Shown: positions 1 through 7,914 of the stretch, one piece after another
How positions within the stretch are numbered: position 1 is the stretch's first letter
How the letters are laid out: each line of letters starts with the position of its first letter
DNA from: an uncultured Collinsella sp.
GTDB taxonomy: Bacteria > Actinomycetota > Coriobacteriia > Coriobacteriales > Coriobacteriaceae
Length of the DNA stretch: 64,000 bases
Assembly: GCA_900550195.1 (NCBI GenBank)
Contig: URRB01000005.1
Coordinates: 81,969 to 145,968 of the forward strand
Direction: 5' to 3'
Program-made: the position numbers and the translations under genes
The notes under the pieces: model-generated
What the model was told of the DNA's origin: nothing
Database searches by the model: none
Seen by the model: the letters and a program-made list of their open reading frames with translations, nothing else

Positions 1-118
1 CGAGCGAATGGCGGCCGTTGATCTCGACACCGCACAGCGCCGCCGAGGCAAAGACGCCAAAGAGCAACGTCGTCGCATGGTGGATTGCCCAAAGTACCAG
101 TTCTGCCGAGGAAAGCAT
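1..118 (-). CDS. Sensor histidine kinase (probable GHKL family), N-terminus only
   Basis: Only about 39 codons are visible; the gene runs off the left edge. The ATG (116-118) shares one base with the stop of the response regulator (TGATG), an arrangement typical of translationally coupled two-component pairs. The visible peptide starts MLSSAELVLWAIHHATTLLF and is largely hydrophobic, consistent with a first membrane helix of a sensor. LytTR regulators are normally paired with multipass GHKL kinases, so that identity is inferred from context; no catalytic motif is inside the window. Confidence 0.6.
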   Translation of the reverse strand, partial: MLSSAELVLWAIHHATTLLFGVFASAALCGVEINGRHSL

Positions 119-840
119 CAGCGTCTCCCGCCCTCGAACCGCACCGCAAAGTAGGCGTCTTGGAATCCCTGCTTGCAGCTGCGCGCGAGCGGTATGCACG
201 CGCCCGAGCGCATGACGATTTCCGTGCGGTTAAAGTGGTCGATGTTGCGCAGATTGACCTGGTAGCTGCGGTGGCACTTAAAGAAGGTCGCGTTTTGGGC
301 CAGCCGGTCCTCGATGCTGCGGAACGGCTCGAGCGCCTCGATATCGCGGCCATCGCGCAGGTGGAAGACCACGTGCTTGTTGCGAGCCTCGGCATATTCG
401 ATATCGGATAGGCGCAGGGCATGGTAGCCAAAGGACGTCTTGATGACGAGTTCGTCGATCGTTGCCGGACGCAGGCTCGACAGCTCGTCGAGCAGTTGCG
501 CCACGCGCTCGTAGGTCACGGGTTTGAGCAGGTAGTCGAAGGCGCGGACCTCGTAGGACTCAAGCGCGAACTCGGGCGATGAGGTCAGAAATACCAAGCG
601 CACGGCGGTATCGGATTGGCGCAGCTCGCGGGCGGTGTCCATGTCGTTGACGAGCGGCATGATCATGTCGAGCATGATAATGTCGGCGCGCGATGCGGCA
701 TGGCGTGCCAGCAGATCCTCGCCGCGCGTGACGAGTGCAACATCGACCGCCGTGCCCGTCTCGGTCGACCAACGGTCGATCATCCGGTGCAGTCTATCTA
801 GAAAAGCGACGTCATCGTCGCAGGCAATAATCTTGAGCAT
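118..840 (-). CDS. LytTR-family response regulator
   Basis: A 240-residue two-component regulator. Residues 1-115 form a receiver domain with acidic residues D8-D10, phospho-acceptor D58 (in IIMLDMIMP), T86 and K106 (LLKPVT). Residues about 130-238 form a LytTR DNA-binding domain (KTSFGYHALRLSDIEYAEAR, then the CHRSYQVNLRNI motif). The ATG at 840 follows an AAGGGGG ribosome-binding site; a longer reading to 873 lacks one. It is co-transcribed with the kinase whose start overlaps its stop. LytTR systems commonly govern cell-envelope, bacteriocin or quorum responses; the target here is unknown. Confidence 0.9.
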   Translation of the reverse strand: MLKIIACDDDVAFLDRLHRMIDRWSTETGTAVDVALVTRGEDLLARHAASRADIIMLDMIMPLVNDMDTARELRQSDTAVRLVFLTSSPEFALESYEVRAFDYLLKPVTYERVAQLLDELSSLRPATIDELVIKTSFGYHALRLSDIEYAEARNKHVVFHLRDGRDIEALEPFRSIEDRLAQNATFFKCHRSYQVNLRNIDHFNRTEIVMRSGACIPLARSCKQGFQDAYFAVRFEGGRR

Positions 841-1046
841 TCGGGCCCCCTTAGTAGTTCGATTTTGCCACATTGGGCGCGTGCCGCTCGCGGGGGAGCG
901 CCCGTTCGTGCCTCATGGTGCGCAACTCGCGCCGAGCGGTATTGCGGTGGCGAAAGATGCCTCCTGCGCTATCGAGAGCTCGGCTATCCTCAGCTTGCCA
1001 GTTCGAAAATGGACCTGCCGCATGATTGAATCTTTATTTCAACTTT

Positions 1047-1096
1047 ACACCTAGGTTTACAGCTGTCTTGTCATCTGTAAACCTAGGTGTCATACT
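1047..1096 (+). promoter_or_regulatory. nad operon promoter with NiaR-type operator
   Basis: An inverted repeat with perfect 16-bp arms (ACACCTAGGTTTACAG at 1047-1062, its complement at 1075-1090) and a 12-bp centre (CTGTCTTGTCAT) overlaps a promoter: -35 TTGTCA (1068-1073), 17-bp spacer, -10 CATACT (1091-1096). The nad operon ends with niaR, whose product in Firmicutes represses NAD genes when nicotinate is present. The operator assignment is inferred from position and symmetry. Confidence 0.7.
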
Positions 1097-1131
1097 AAAG
1101 CCCCAAGATTCGCCAAAAGAGAGGGGCCTTG

Positions 1132-2157
1132 ATGGCACAGAGCGCGAACATGGATGCATCGGAGCTTGCACGCGATATCGCGGCCGGCCTGGCATCGGCA
1201 ACGACGGCAACGGAGCGCGCGGCATTGGTGCCCGCAGAGCTCGTCGAGGCCATTCAGCAACTTAAAACCCAACGCGACGCGGTGATCCTGGCACACTATT
1301 ACGTGGCACCCGAGGTCCAGGCTGTGGCCGATTACGTCGGCGACAGCTTCTACCTGGCAAAGCTCGCCAAGAGCCTGCCGCAGCAGACCATCGTGCTGTG
1401 CGGCGTGGAGTTTATGGGCGAGAGCGCCAAGCTGCTCAATCCCACCAAGACCGTGCTGTTGCCCGAGCCGGGCGCGGACTGCCCCATGGCTCACATGGTC
1501 AAGCGCGAGACGGTTGATGCAGCGCGCGCCGAGTACGGCGACGACTTGGCCGTGGTGTGCTACGTCAACTCCACGGTTGAGATTAAGAGCTGGAGTGATG
1601 TGTGTGTCACCAGCTCCAACGCCGTCAAGATCGTGTCTGAACTGCCGCAGCAGCACGTCCTGTTCATTCCCGACCAAAACCTCGGTCGCTTCGTAGCCGA
1701 GCAGGTGCCGCAAAAGCACGTCATCCTCAACAAGGGCTACTGCCCGCGCCACCACATCATCACCGTCGAGCAGATCGTTGACGCGCAGGAAGCGCATCCC
1801 GACGCGCTCGTACTGGCGCATCCCGAGTGCAAAGCCGACGTGCTGGCCGAGGCTGACTACATCGGCTCCACCGCCGGCATCATCAAGTATGCCGAGGAGT
1901 CGGACGCCAGCGAATTCATCATCGTGACGGTCCGCGGCGTGCTCTACGAGCTCGAGCGCCGCTGCCAGGGCACCGGCAAAAAGTTCTACTTCCCCGTGGT
2001 GCAGCCCACCTGCGTCAACATGGATCTCATCACGCTCGAAAAGCTCGTGCGCTGCCTGGAGACGGGAGAGGGCGAGGTGCAGATCGGCGTGTCGGACGAG
2101 GCTGCCGACCAGGCCAAGCTCACGCTCGACCGCATGCTCGAGTACGCGGCACGCTAG
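1132..2157 (+). CDS. nadA: Quinolinate synthase NadA
   Basis: Condenses iminoaspartate with dihydroxyacetone phosphate to quinolinate, the second step of de novo NAD synthesis; a cytoplasmic oxygen-sensitive [4Fe-4S] enzyme. The 341-residue protein carries the three expected cluster cysteines: C90 (VLCGVEFM), C204 (KGYCPRHH) and C294 (QPTCVNM). The ATG at 1132 follows AGAGAGGGG; an upstream TTG is directly adjacent and less likely. It is first in nadA-nadB-nadC-niaR and lies behind the NiaR-type operator. A small hairpin separates it from nadB. Confidence 0.95.
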   Translation: MAQSANMDASELARDIAAGLASATTATERAALVPAELVEAIQQLKTQRDAVILAHYYVAPEVQAVADYVGDSFYLAKLAKSLPQQTIVLCGVEFMGESAKLLNPTKTVLLPEPGADCPMAHMVKRETVDAARAEYGDDLAVVCYVNSTVEIKSWSDVCVTSSNAVKIVSELPQQHVLFIPDQNLGRFVAEQVPQKHVILNKGYCPRHHIITVEQIVDAQEAHPDALVLAHPECKADVLAEADYIGSTAGIIKYAEESDASEFIIVTVRGVLYELERRCQGTGKKFYFPVVQPTCVNMDLITLEKLVRCLETGEGEVQIGVSDEAADQAKLTLDRMLEYAAR

Positions 2158-2160
2158 AAC

Positions 2161-2195
2161 AATGTGACATGAGGGGCGGTCCCTTATGTCACATT
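2161..2195. repeat. Intergenic hairpin between nadA and nadB
   Basis: Perfect 10-bp arms AATGTGACAT (2161-2170) and ATGTCACATT (2186-2195) enclose a loop that pairs further (AGGG with CCCT). The right arm ends just before the nadB ribosome-binding site. It could stabilise an mRNA end or tune nadB translation; no T-run follows, so it is not a terminator. Confidence 0.6.
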
Positions 2196-2213
2196 ACAAG
2201 GGAGAGGATTCCT

Positions 2214-3590
2214 GTGGAAACCAAGCAATACCCCGACATGGAGTGCGATGTCGTCATTGCCGGCTGCGGCGTGGCGGGCCTATACGCTGCCCTCAATCTG
2301 CCGACGAGCGCGCGCGTGATCATGCTCTCCAAGGGCGCGGTCGACGAGTGCGACTCGATGCTCGCACAGGGCGGCATTTGCGTGCTGCCCGAAGGCTCGG
2401 ACTACGATGCCTTCTTTGAGGACACCATGCACGCCGGCCACTACGAGAACCGCCGCGAGAGCGTCGACATCATGATTCGCTCGAGTCGCTCGGTCATCAA
2501 CGACCTGCTAGCGATGGGCGTGGATTTTGAGCGCAAGGCCGACGGCAGCCTCAATTTTACCCGCGAGGGCGCGCACAGCCGTCCGCGCATTGCCTTCCAT
2601 GCCGACATTACGGGCAAGGAGATTACGACCAAGCTGCTCCAGGCCGTTCGCAAGCTGGATAACGTGCAGATTTTGGAGCACGTGGCCATGACCGACATCC
2701 TGACGGGCGAACGTGACGGCGCCACGGTGTGTGCCGGTGTCGTCGCCGTTTCCGTGGACGAGGACAACTCGGTTCGTCCCGCCGACGAGCTGGCAAATGC
2801 CGCCGAGGTCGTGCATGCCGGCGAGCCGTTTAAGATCCATGCCCGCCACACGCTGTGGGCGACGGGCGGCATCGGTGGCGTATATGACCACTCGACCAAC
2901 TATCCGCAGCTCACGGGCGATGCCTGCTACATCGCTCAGGAGCACGGCATTAAGATGGAGCACTTGGACTACGTGCAGATTCACCCCACGGGACTGTTCT
3001 CGCCGCAGCCGGGCCGCACCTTCCTGATCAGCGAGAGCTGCCGCGGCGAGGGCGCGATTTTGCTCAACGCCGCCGGTGAGCGCTTTACCGACGAGCTTCA
3101 GCCGCGCGATGTGGTCGCCGCCGCTATTCGCGAGCAGATGAAGCAGGACGGTACCGAGCACGAGTGGCTGAGCTTTGCACCCGTCGAGCGCGACGTGGTG
3201 ACCGGGCACTTTGCCAATATCCGCGCGCGCTGCCTGGAGGACGGCCGCGACATTCTGGACGAGCCCATCCCCGTCACGCCCACGCAGCACTACTTTATGG
3301 GCGGCGTATGGGTCGACAAGGACGGCCGCACCTCGATGCCCGAGCTCTACGCCGCGGGCGAGACGGCCTGCAACGGCGTTCACGGCAAGAATCGCCTTGC
3401 ATCAAACAGCCTGCTCGAGGCGCTGGTCTGGGGTCGTCGCGCCGCGTGGTATATGCGTACCGGCGAGTCGCTGGCCGTGGAGCAGGCGGGCGATCCCGCG
3501 CTCGATGGCCGTCATCGCGCCCTGAGCGCCGACACCCTGGCAATCGATGATCTGGCCCGTGCCGCCGGCACGCAGGCCGTGGAGGAGTAG
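2214..3590 (+). CDS. nadB: L-aspartate oxidase NadB (short form)
   Basis: An FAD flavoprotein oxidising L-aspartate to iminoaspartate for NadA. Visible are the N-terminal Rossmann motif (VVIAGCGVAGLYAAL), the fumarate-reductase-type segment REGAHSRPRI, and ATGGIGGVYDHSTN. The GTG at 2214 has AAGGGAGAGG eight bases upstream; the reading frame can be extended to 2169 but that crosses the hairpin. At 458 residues it is shorter than the usual 530-540 because it stops soon after the FAD domain (NRLASNSLLEALVWGRRAA), so the C-terminal helical domain seems absent. It is coupled to nadC three bases downstream. Confidence 0.92.
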   Translation: METKQYPDMECDVVIAGCGVAGLYAALNLPTSARVIMLSKGAVDECDSMLAQGGICVLPEGSDYDAFFEDTMHAGHYENRRESVDIMIRSSRSVINDLLAMGVDFERKADGSLNFTREGAHSRPRIAFHADITGKEITTKLLQAVRKLDNVQILEHVAMTDILTGERDGATVCAGVVAVSVDEDNSVRPADELANAAEVVHAGEPFKIHARHTLWATGGIGGVYDHSTNYPQLTGDACYIAQEHGIKMEHLDYVQIHPTGLFSPQPGRTFLISESCRGEGAILLNAAGERFTDELQPRDVVAAAIREQMKQDGTEHEWLSFAPVERDVVTGHFANIRARCLEDGRDILDEPIPVTPTQHYFMGGVWVDKDGRTSMPELYAAGETACNGVHGKNRLASNSLLEALVWGRRAAWYMRTGESLAVEQAGDPALDGRHRALSADTLAIDDLARAAGTQAVEE

Positions 3591-3593
3591 ACC

Positions 3594-4454
3594 ATGAATC
3601 CCATTACCATGAAACTCGTCGTCGATGATCTGATTCTGCAGGCTCTGCGCGAGGACATCACGTTTGAGGACGTGAGCACGGCGAGCGTGTGCCCCACGGC
3701 GCGTCCCGCTACCGTTGAGCTTATCGCCAAGGCCGACGGCATCATCGCCGGCTTGGATGTGTTTGCCCGCACCTTTGAGTTGCTGGATCCGCAGAGCTCG
3801 GTGCTGTTTGATGTTGCCGACGGTGACGAGGTTCACGCCGGCGACCACGTGGGGCAGGTGCGTGGCGATGCACGCGTGCTGCTTTCGGGCGAGCGCGTGG
3901 CGCTCAACTACCTGCAGCGCATGAGCGGCATCGCTACCTACACGCACAGCATGGCCGCGGCGCTCGAGGGCACCAAGACCGTGCTCGTCGACACGCGCAA
4001 GACCACGCCGGGCATGCGCGTGTTTGAGAAGGCGGCGGTCGAGATCGGCGGCGGCAGCAACCACCGCTACAACCTGTCGACGGCCGTCATGCTCAAGGAC
4101 AACCACATCGATGCCGCCGGTGGCGTGACGCGCGCGATCGAGATGGCGCGCGCTCATGCGTCGTTTACCGCGACGGTCGAGATTGAGTGCGAGAACCTGG
4201 ACATGGTGCGCGAGGCTGTGGAGGCCGGCGCCGACATCATCATGTTCGACAACATGACCCACGACGACATGGCTGCTGCGATTGAGCTTATCGCCGGTCG
4301 CGCCAAAACCGAGTGCTCGGGCAACGTGGACGCCAGCAATATCCGCGCGCTCGCCGACCTGGGCGTTGACTTTATTAGCTCGGGGGCGCTGACGCACTCT
4401 GCGCCGATTCTCGACCTCTCGCTTAAGCACCTGCGTCTGCTGGACGGTAAATAA
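3594..4454 (+). CDS. nadC: Nicotinate-nucleotide pyrophosphorylase NadC
   Basis: Quinolinate phosphoribosyltransferase: converts quinolinate and PRPP to nicotinate mononucleotide, CO2 and PPi. The 286-residue protein has the family signatures VDTRKTTPGMR, GGGSNHRYNLSTAVMLKDNH, EIECENL and IMFDNM. The ribosome-binding site (GGAGGAG) lies in the nadB tail. The stop overlaps the next ATG by one base (TAATG), showing translational coupling with niaR. Confidence 0.96.
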   Translation: MNPITMKLVVDDLILQALREDITFEDVSTASVCPTARPATVELIAKADGIIAGLDVFARTFELLDPQSSVLFDVADGDEVHAGDHVGQVRGDARVLLSGERVALNYLQRMSGIATYTHSMAAALEGTKTVLVDTRKTTPGMRVFEKAAVEIGGGSNHRYNLSTAVMLKDNHIDAAGGVTRAIEMARAHASFTATVEIECENLDMVREAVEAGADIIMFDNMTHDDMAAAIELIAGRAKTECSGNVDASNIRALADLGVDFISSGALTHSAPILDLSLKHLRLLDGK

Positions 4455-4999
4455 TGGACGCCCGCGAGCGTCGCCGTGCCATCATAGGCGTGCTCGAGCG
4501 AGCCAAGGAGCCCGTTTCGGGCAGTGCGCTTGCTCGTGAGGTGGGTGTGAGCCGCCAGATTGTCGTGCAAGACATCGCCCTGCTGCGCGCCGATGGGCAC
4601 GATATCGTGGCCACCAATCGCGGCTACGTGCTGCAGGAGGCGGCGGGCAGCCCGGCTGTTCCCACGCGCGTGGTCAAGGTGCACCATAGCGTGGAGCAGG
4701 CAAGTGACGAGCTCACGAGCATCGTCGACGCCGGAGGCGCCGTTCTCAACGTGATCGTCAATCACCGCGTGTATGGCAAGATCACAGCCGATCTGGACAT
4801 TCGCAACCGTCGCGATATCGAGCGCTATCTGGAGGGTATTGCCAGCGGCAAGAGTTTTCCACTGCTGACGGTGACAAGCGGCTATCACTTCCATCGCATC
4901 GCGGCGGAGGACGAGCAAACCCTCGACGAGATCGAGGCCATGCTCAAGGAGAAAGGCTACCTAGCCGATTTAATGCCCTACGAGGATGATTTGTCCTAG
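4454..4999 (+). CDS. niaR: NiaR-type transcriptional repressor of NAD genes
   Basis: A 181-residue repressor with an N-terminal winged helix (residues about 5-60; VGVSRQIVVQDIALLRADGH) followed by a 3H ligand domain with histidines in VHHSVEQ, VNHRVYGKI and GYHFHRI. In characterised members nicotinate is the corepressor. Its place at the end of the nad operon and the inverted repeat upstream of nadA imply autoregulation. Function is by family; nicotinate binding here is inferred. Confidence 0.88.
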   Translation: MDARERRRAIIGVLERAKEPVSGSALAREVGVSRQIVVQDIALLRADGHDIVATNRGYVLQEAAGSPAVPTRVVKVHHSVEQASDELTSIVDAGGAVLNVIVNHRVYGKITADLDIRNRRDIERYLEGIASGKSFPLLTVTSGYHFHRIAAEDEQTLDEIEAMLKEKGYLADLMPYEDDLS

Positions 5000-5017
5000 C
5001 CCGACACCGTCTTTATA

Positions 5018-5084
5018 AGTTGCGGTGAAATAGTTCCTACAATCGGCACCTAAGCAATGAGCCAGGAACTATTCCACCGCAACT
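5018..5084. repeat. Palindromic repeat, AGTTGCGG family, copy 1
   Basis: Arms AGTTGCGGTGAAATAG+TTCCT (5018-5038) and 5064-5084 match at 20 of 21 positions around a 25-bp loop. A second copy sharing the AGTTGCGGTGAAATAG core lies at 17766-17831. It sits directly after niaR. Confidence 0.75.
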
Positions 5085-5096
5085 GCCCACATATGC

Positions 5097-5136
5097 AAAA
5101 GGAGGCCTCCGCGGCGATGCGGAAGCCTCCTTTTTT
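5097..5136. terminator. Bidirectional terminator between niaR and ferredoxin
   Basis: A hairpin with AGGAGGC/GCCTCCT arms is flanked by A4 and T6, so it can serve both converging genes. Confidence 0.85.
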
Positions 5137-5175
5137 GTGCACGGTGTACTTTTGAGTGTGCAAGTGGGGGAGTTG

Positions 5176-5361
5176 TTACTCCTCGACGATCTCGGTGATC
5201 GCGCCAGCGGGGCAAGCGTCCTGGCAAGCGCCACAGGCGACGCAGGAGTCCTCGTCAGCGACGGTAGCGACGTCCTGGAGCTCCAGAACGCCAGCGGGGC
5301 AGGAGTCGACGCAAACGCCACAAGCGATGCACTCGTCGGCATCAATTACGGGATGAGCCAT
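5176..5361 (-). CDS. 2x[4Fe-4S] bacterial ferredoxin
   Basis: A 61-residue electron carrier with two complete cluster motifs, CIACGVCVDSCPAG (C11, C14, C17, C21) and CVACGACQDACPAG, each ending in the CP typical of low-potential clostridial-type ferredoxins. The ATG at 5361 is preceded by GAGAGGAAA; upstream codons in frame lack a ribosome-binding site. Likely a soluble donor or acceptor for anaerobic oxidoreductases. Confidence 0.95.
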   Translation of the reverse strand: MAHPVIDADECIACGVCVDSCPAGVLELQDVATVADEDSCVACGACQDACPAGAITEIVEE

Positions 5362-5582
5362 GGTAGTTTCCTCTCTGTTGACCGACGCTACAGGCGATGC
5401 GCGCCGGTTTGATTCGGGCAAAAACATACCACGGGAGCGACCGTTTGCAATACCCTCTGGCCGGCATCTTCATACCGTTCGCCGAGTATGCCACGGCTTA
5501 CTAAAAAACATGCAGGTGAGGCCGATGAGCTGCGCAAATGTTAGCTAAAGGTGACTTGAAATATTGGGCGATTGAGCGTGCT

Positions 5583-5758
5583 TGCGGAAACCGCATCCCA
5601 TTATTTTGTCGAAAAACGGGTTGCAGTTTCCGGTTAGGCCCGCTAGCGGAAAATGCGAGCCGGTATCAGCTCTCAAAACGGGATACGGTTTCCGGTTGAG
5701 CCTTCAGACGGAAACTGCGACCCGGAATCCACGCTCAAACCGGGATGAGCTTTCCGCA
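5583..5758. repeat. Triple palindromic array upstream of dnaK
   Basis: Three successive imperfect inverted repeats of about 50 bp, each with arms GCGGAAA-N-TGC..CCCG and CGGG..GC-N-TTTCCG: unit 1 5583-5634, unit 2 5646-5696, unit 3 5707-5758. Arms are better conserved than loops, as expected for structured repeats. Confidence 0.75.
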
Positions 5759-5883
5759 AGACGGCCCCCAGGCACCCCCGGACGCAAACCTCAGCCATCT
5801 CTACATAGATCTCGATAGATTTGCCGAGAACTCAAACAGTGCGTCTACCTGCGCATTTAAGAACCTAAACTCTCAGCAATAAG

Positions 5884-5918
5884 AAATCTTATATGAATTG
5901 ACTTAGATTTTGTATATT
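5884..5918 (+). promoter_or_regulatory. Heat-shock promoter-operator of dnaK (candidate HspR site)
   Basis: AAATCT (5884-5889), 15 bases, AGATTT (5905-5910), overlapping a -35-like TTATAT and a -10 TATATT (5913-5918). The same block, AATCTTATAT-N5-GACTTAGATTT-N1/2-GTATA, precedes clpB at 14664. It is not the classical HAIR (CTTGAGT-N7-ACTCAAG) or CIRCE sequence. Confidence 0.65.
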
Positions 5919-6019
5919 CCGGCCCATAAGGGGATACACTACATCCTGAAAGACAAGCCGAAGCGCCGCGCGACAGATCGTCGAGGCGGCGCGAACGCAA
6001 AAGAGAGAGGGAATTTCTA

Positions 6020-7912
6020 ATGAGTAAGATTCTTGGTATCGACCTTGGTACTACTAACTCCGCTATGGCCGTTCTCGAGGGCGGTTCTCCGACCATTATC
6101 GTGAACGCCGAGGGCGACCGCACCACCCCGTCCGTTGTGGGCTTCCGTGCCGACGGCGACCGCGTCGTTGGTAAGGCCGCTAAGAACCAGGCTGTCACCA
6201 ACCCCAAGAACACCGTGTTCTCCATCAAGCGCTTCATGGGCCGCAAGTACTCCGAGTGCACCTCCGAGATCAAGACCGTGCCGTATGAGGTCAAGGAGGG
6301 CCAGGGCGGCCGTGCCGTCGTCGACATCGAGGGCAAGGACTACACCGCCGAGCAGGTGAGCGCCATGACGCTCGCGAAGATGAAGGCCGACGCCGAGAAG
6401 TATCTGGGCGAGACCGTCACCGACGCCGTCATCACCGTCCCGGCCTACTTCAACGACGCCCAGCGTCAGGCCACCAAGGACGCCGGCAAGATCGCCGGCC
6501 TCAACGTCAAGCGTATCGTCAACGAGCCGACCGCTGCTGCTTTGGCCTATGGCCTGGACAAGCAGGGCACCGACCAGCGCATCCTGGTCTTCGACCTGGG
6601 CGGCGGCACCTTCGATGTCTCCATCCTCGACCTCGCCGACGGCGTGTTTGAGGTTCTGTCCACCTCGGGCGACAACCACCTGGGCGGCGACGACTGGGAT
6701 CAGCGCGTCATCGACTGGATGGCCGATAAGTTCCAGCAGGAGAACGGTGTCGACCTGCGTCAGGACCCCATGGCCCTGCAGCGTCTGAAGGAGGCCGCCG
6801 AGAACGCCAAGAAGGAGCTCTCCGCCGCCCAGCAGACCACCATCAACCTGCCGTTCATTACCATGAACCAGTCCGGCCCGCTGCACCTCAACTACACGCT
6901 GACCCGCGCCGAGTTCGAGAAGATCACCCGCGACCTGCTCGAGCGCTGCAAGCAGCCTGTCACCAATGCCCTGCGCGACGCCAAGCTTAAGCTCTCCGAT
7001 CTGACCGAGGTCATCCTCGTCGGCGGCTCCACCCGTATGCCCGCCGTCCAGGAGCTCGTCAAGACCATGACCGGCAAGCAGCCCAACATGTCCGTGAACC
7101 CCGACGAGGTCGTTGCCGACGGCGCTGCCGTCCAGGGCGGCGTGCTCACCGGCGACGTCGAGGGCATCCTGCTGCTCGATGTTACCCCGCTGTCGCTGGG
7201 CGTCGAGACCATGGGCGGCATCATGACCAAGATGATCGACCGCAACACCACGATCCCGACCTCCAAGACCGAGGTCTACTCCACCGCTGCCGACAACCAG
7301 ACCAGCGTCGAGATTAACGTGCTCCAGGGCGAGCGCGAGCTTGCCCGCGACAACAAGTCGCTCGGTAAGTTCCAGCTGACCGGTATCCCGGCTGCCCGCC
7401 GCGGCGTGCCGCAGATCGAGGTCACCTTCGACATCGACGCCAACGGTATCGTCAAGGTCTCCGCTAAGGACAAGGGCACCGGCAAGGAGCAGCAGATCAC
7501 CATTTCCGGCTCCACTGCTCTGTCCGACGACGAAGTCGATCGTATGGTCAAGGACGCCGAGGCTCATGCCGAGGAGGACAAGAAGCAGAAGGAAGAGGTC
7601 GAGGTCCGCAACCAGACCGACAGTCTGTGCTACTCCACCGAGCAGACCCTCAACGAGCTGGGCGACAAGGTTTCCGCCGACGTGAAGTCCAAGGCCGAGG
7701 CCGCTATCGCCGACGCCAAGAAGGCGCTCGAGGGCTCTGACGTCGAGGCCATCAAGGCCGCCGGCGAGTCCCTGCAGTCCGTGGCCTACGAGCTGGCCCA
7801 GGTTGTCTATGCCGACGCTCAGCAGCAGACCGACGGTGCCGCTGGCGCCCAGCCTGCCGACGATGACGTTGTCGACGCCGACTACGAGGTTGTGGACGAC
7901 GAGGACAAATAA
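6020..7912 (+). CDS. dnaK: Molecular chaperone DnaK (Hsp70)
   Basis: A 630-residue Hsp70. The ATPase domain shows ILGIDLGTTNSAMAV, VITVPAYFNDAQRQATKDAG, VFDLGGGTFDVSIL and the phosphate-2 loop VILVGGSTRMPAVQ; the substrate domain begins near DVTPLSLGVET; the acidic tail ends ADYEVVDDEDK as in other actinobacterial DnaKs. The ATG at 6020 follows AGAGAGAGGG. It is the first gene of dnaK-grpE-dnaJ-hspR and probably HspR-controlled. Confidence 0.98.
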   Translation: MSKILGIDLGTTNSAMAVLEGGSPTIIVNAEGDRTTPSVVGFRADGDRVVGKAAKNQAVTNPKNTVFSIKRFMGRKYSECTSEIKTVPYEVKEGQGGRAVVDIEGKDYTAEQVSAMTLAKMKADAEKYLGETVTDAVITVPAYFNDAQRQATKDAGKIAGLNVKRIVNEPTAAALAYGLDKQGTDQRILVFDLGGGTFDVSILDLADGVFEVLSTSGDNHLGGDDWDQRVIDWMADKFQQENGVDLRQDPMALQRLKEAAENAKKELSAAQQTTINLPFITMNQSGPLHLNYTLTRAEFEKITRDLLERCKQPVTNALRDAKLKLSDLTEVILVGGSTRMPAVQELVKTMTGKQPNMSVNPDEVVADGAAVQGGVLTGDVEGILLLDVTPLSLGVETMGGIMTKMIDRNTTIPTSKTEVYSTAADNQTSVEINVLQGERELARDNKSLGKFQLTGIPAARRGVPQIEVTFDIDANGIVKVSAKDKGTGKEQQITISGSTALSDDEVDRMVKDAEAHAEEDKKQKEEVEVRNQTDSLCYSTEQTLNELGDKVSADVKSKAEAAIADAKKALEGSDVEAIKAAGESLQSVAYELAQVVYADAQQQTDGAAGAQPADDDVVDADYEVVDDEDK

Positions 7913-7914
7913 TC

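Larger units (their letters stand above)
5428..6019. other. Gene-free interval upstream of dnaK
   Basis: No credible gene. It contains a triple array of palindromic units (5583-5758) and the dnaK promoter-operator (5884-5918). The first 150 bases hold only the ferredoxin upstream region. Confidence 0.7.

Noticed and set aside
5884..5918. CIRCE or classical HAIR element
   Set aside because: Neither TTAGCACTC-N9-GAGTGCTAA nor CTTGAGT-N7-ACTCAAG is present at dnaK or clpB.
6017..7567. Long open frame antisense to dnaK
   Set aside because: Arises from GC-rich codon bias of dnaK; no ribosome-binding site, low-complexity Gly/Leu/Val-rich translation and no recognisable domain.
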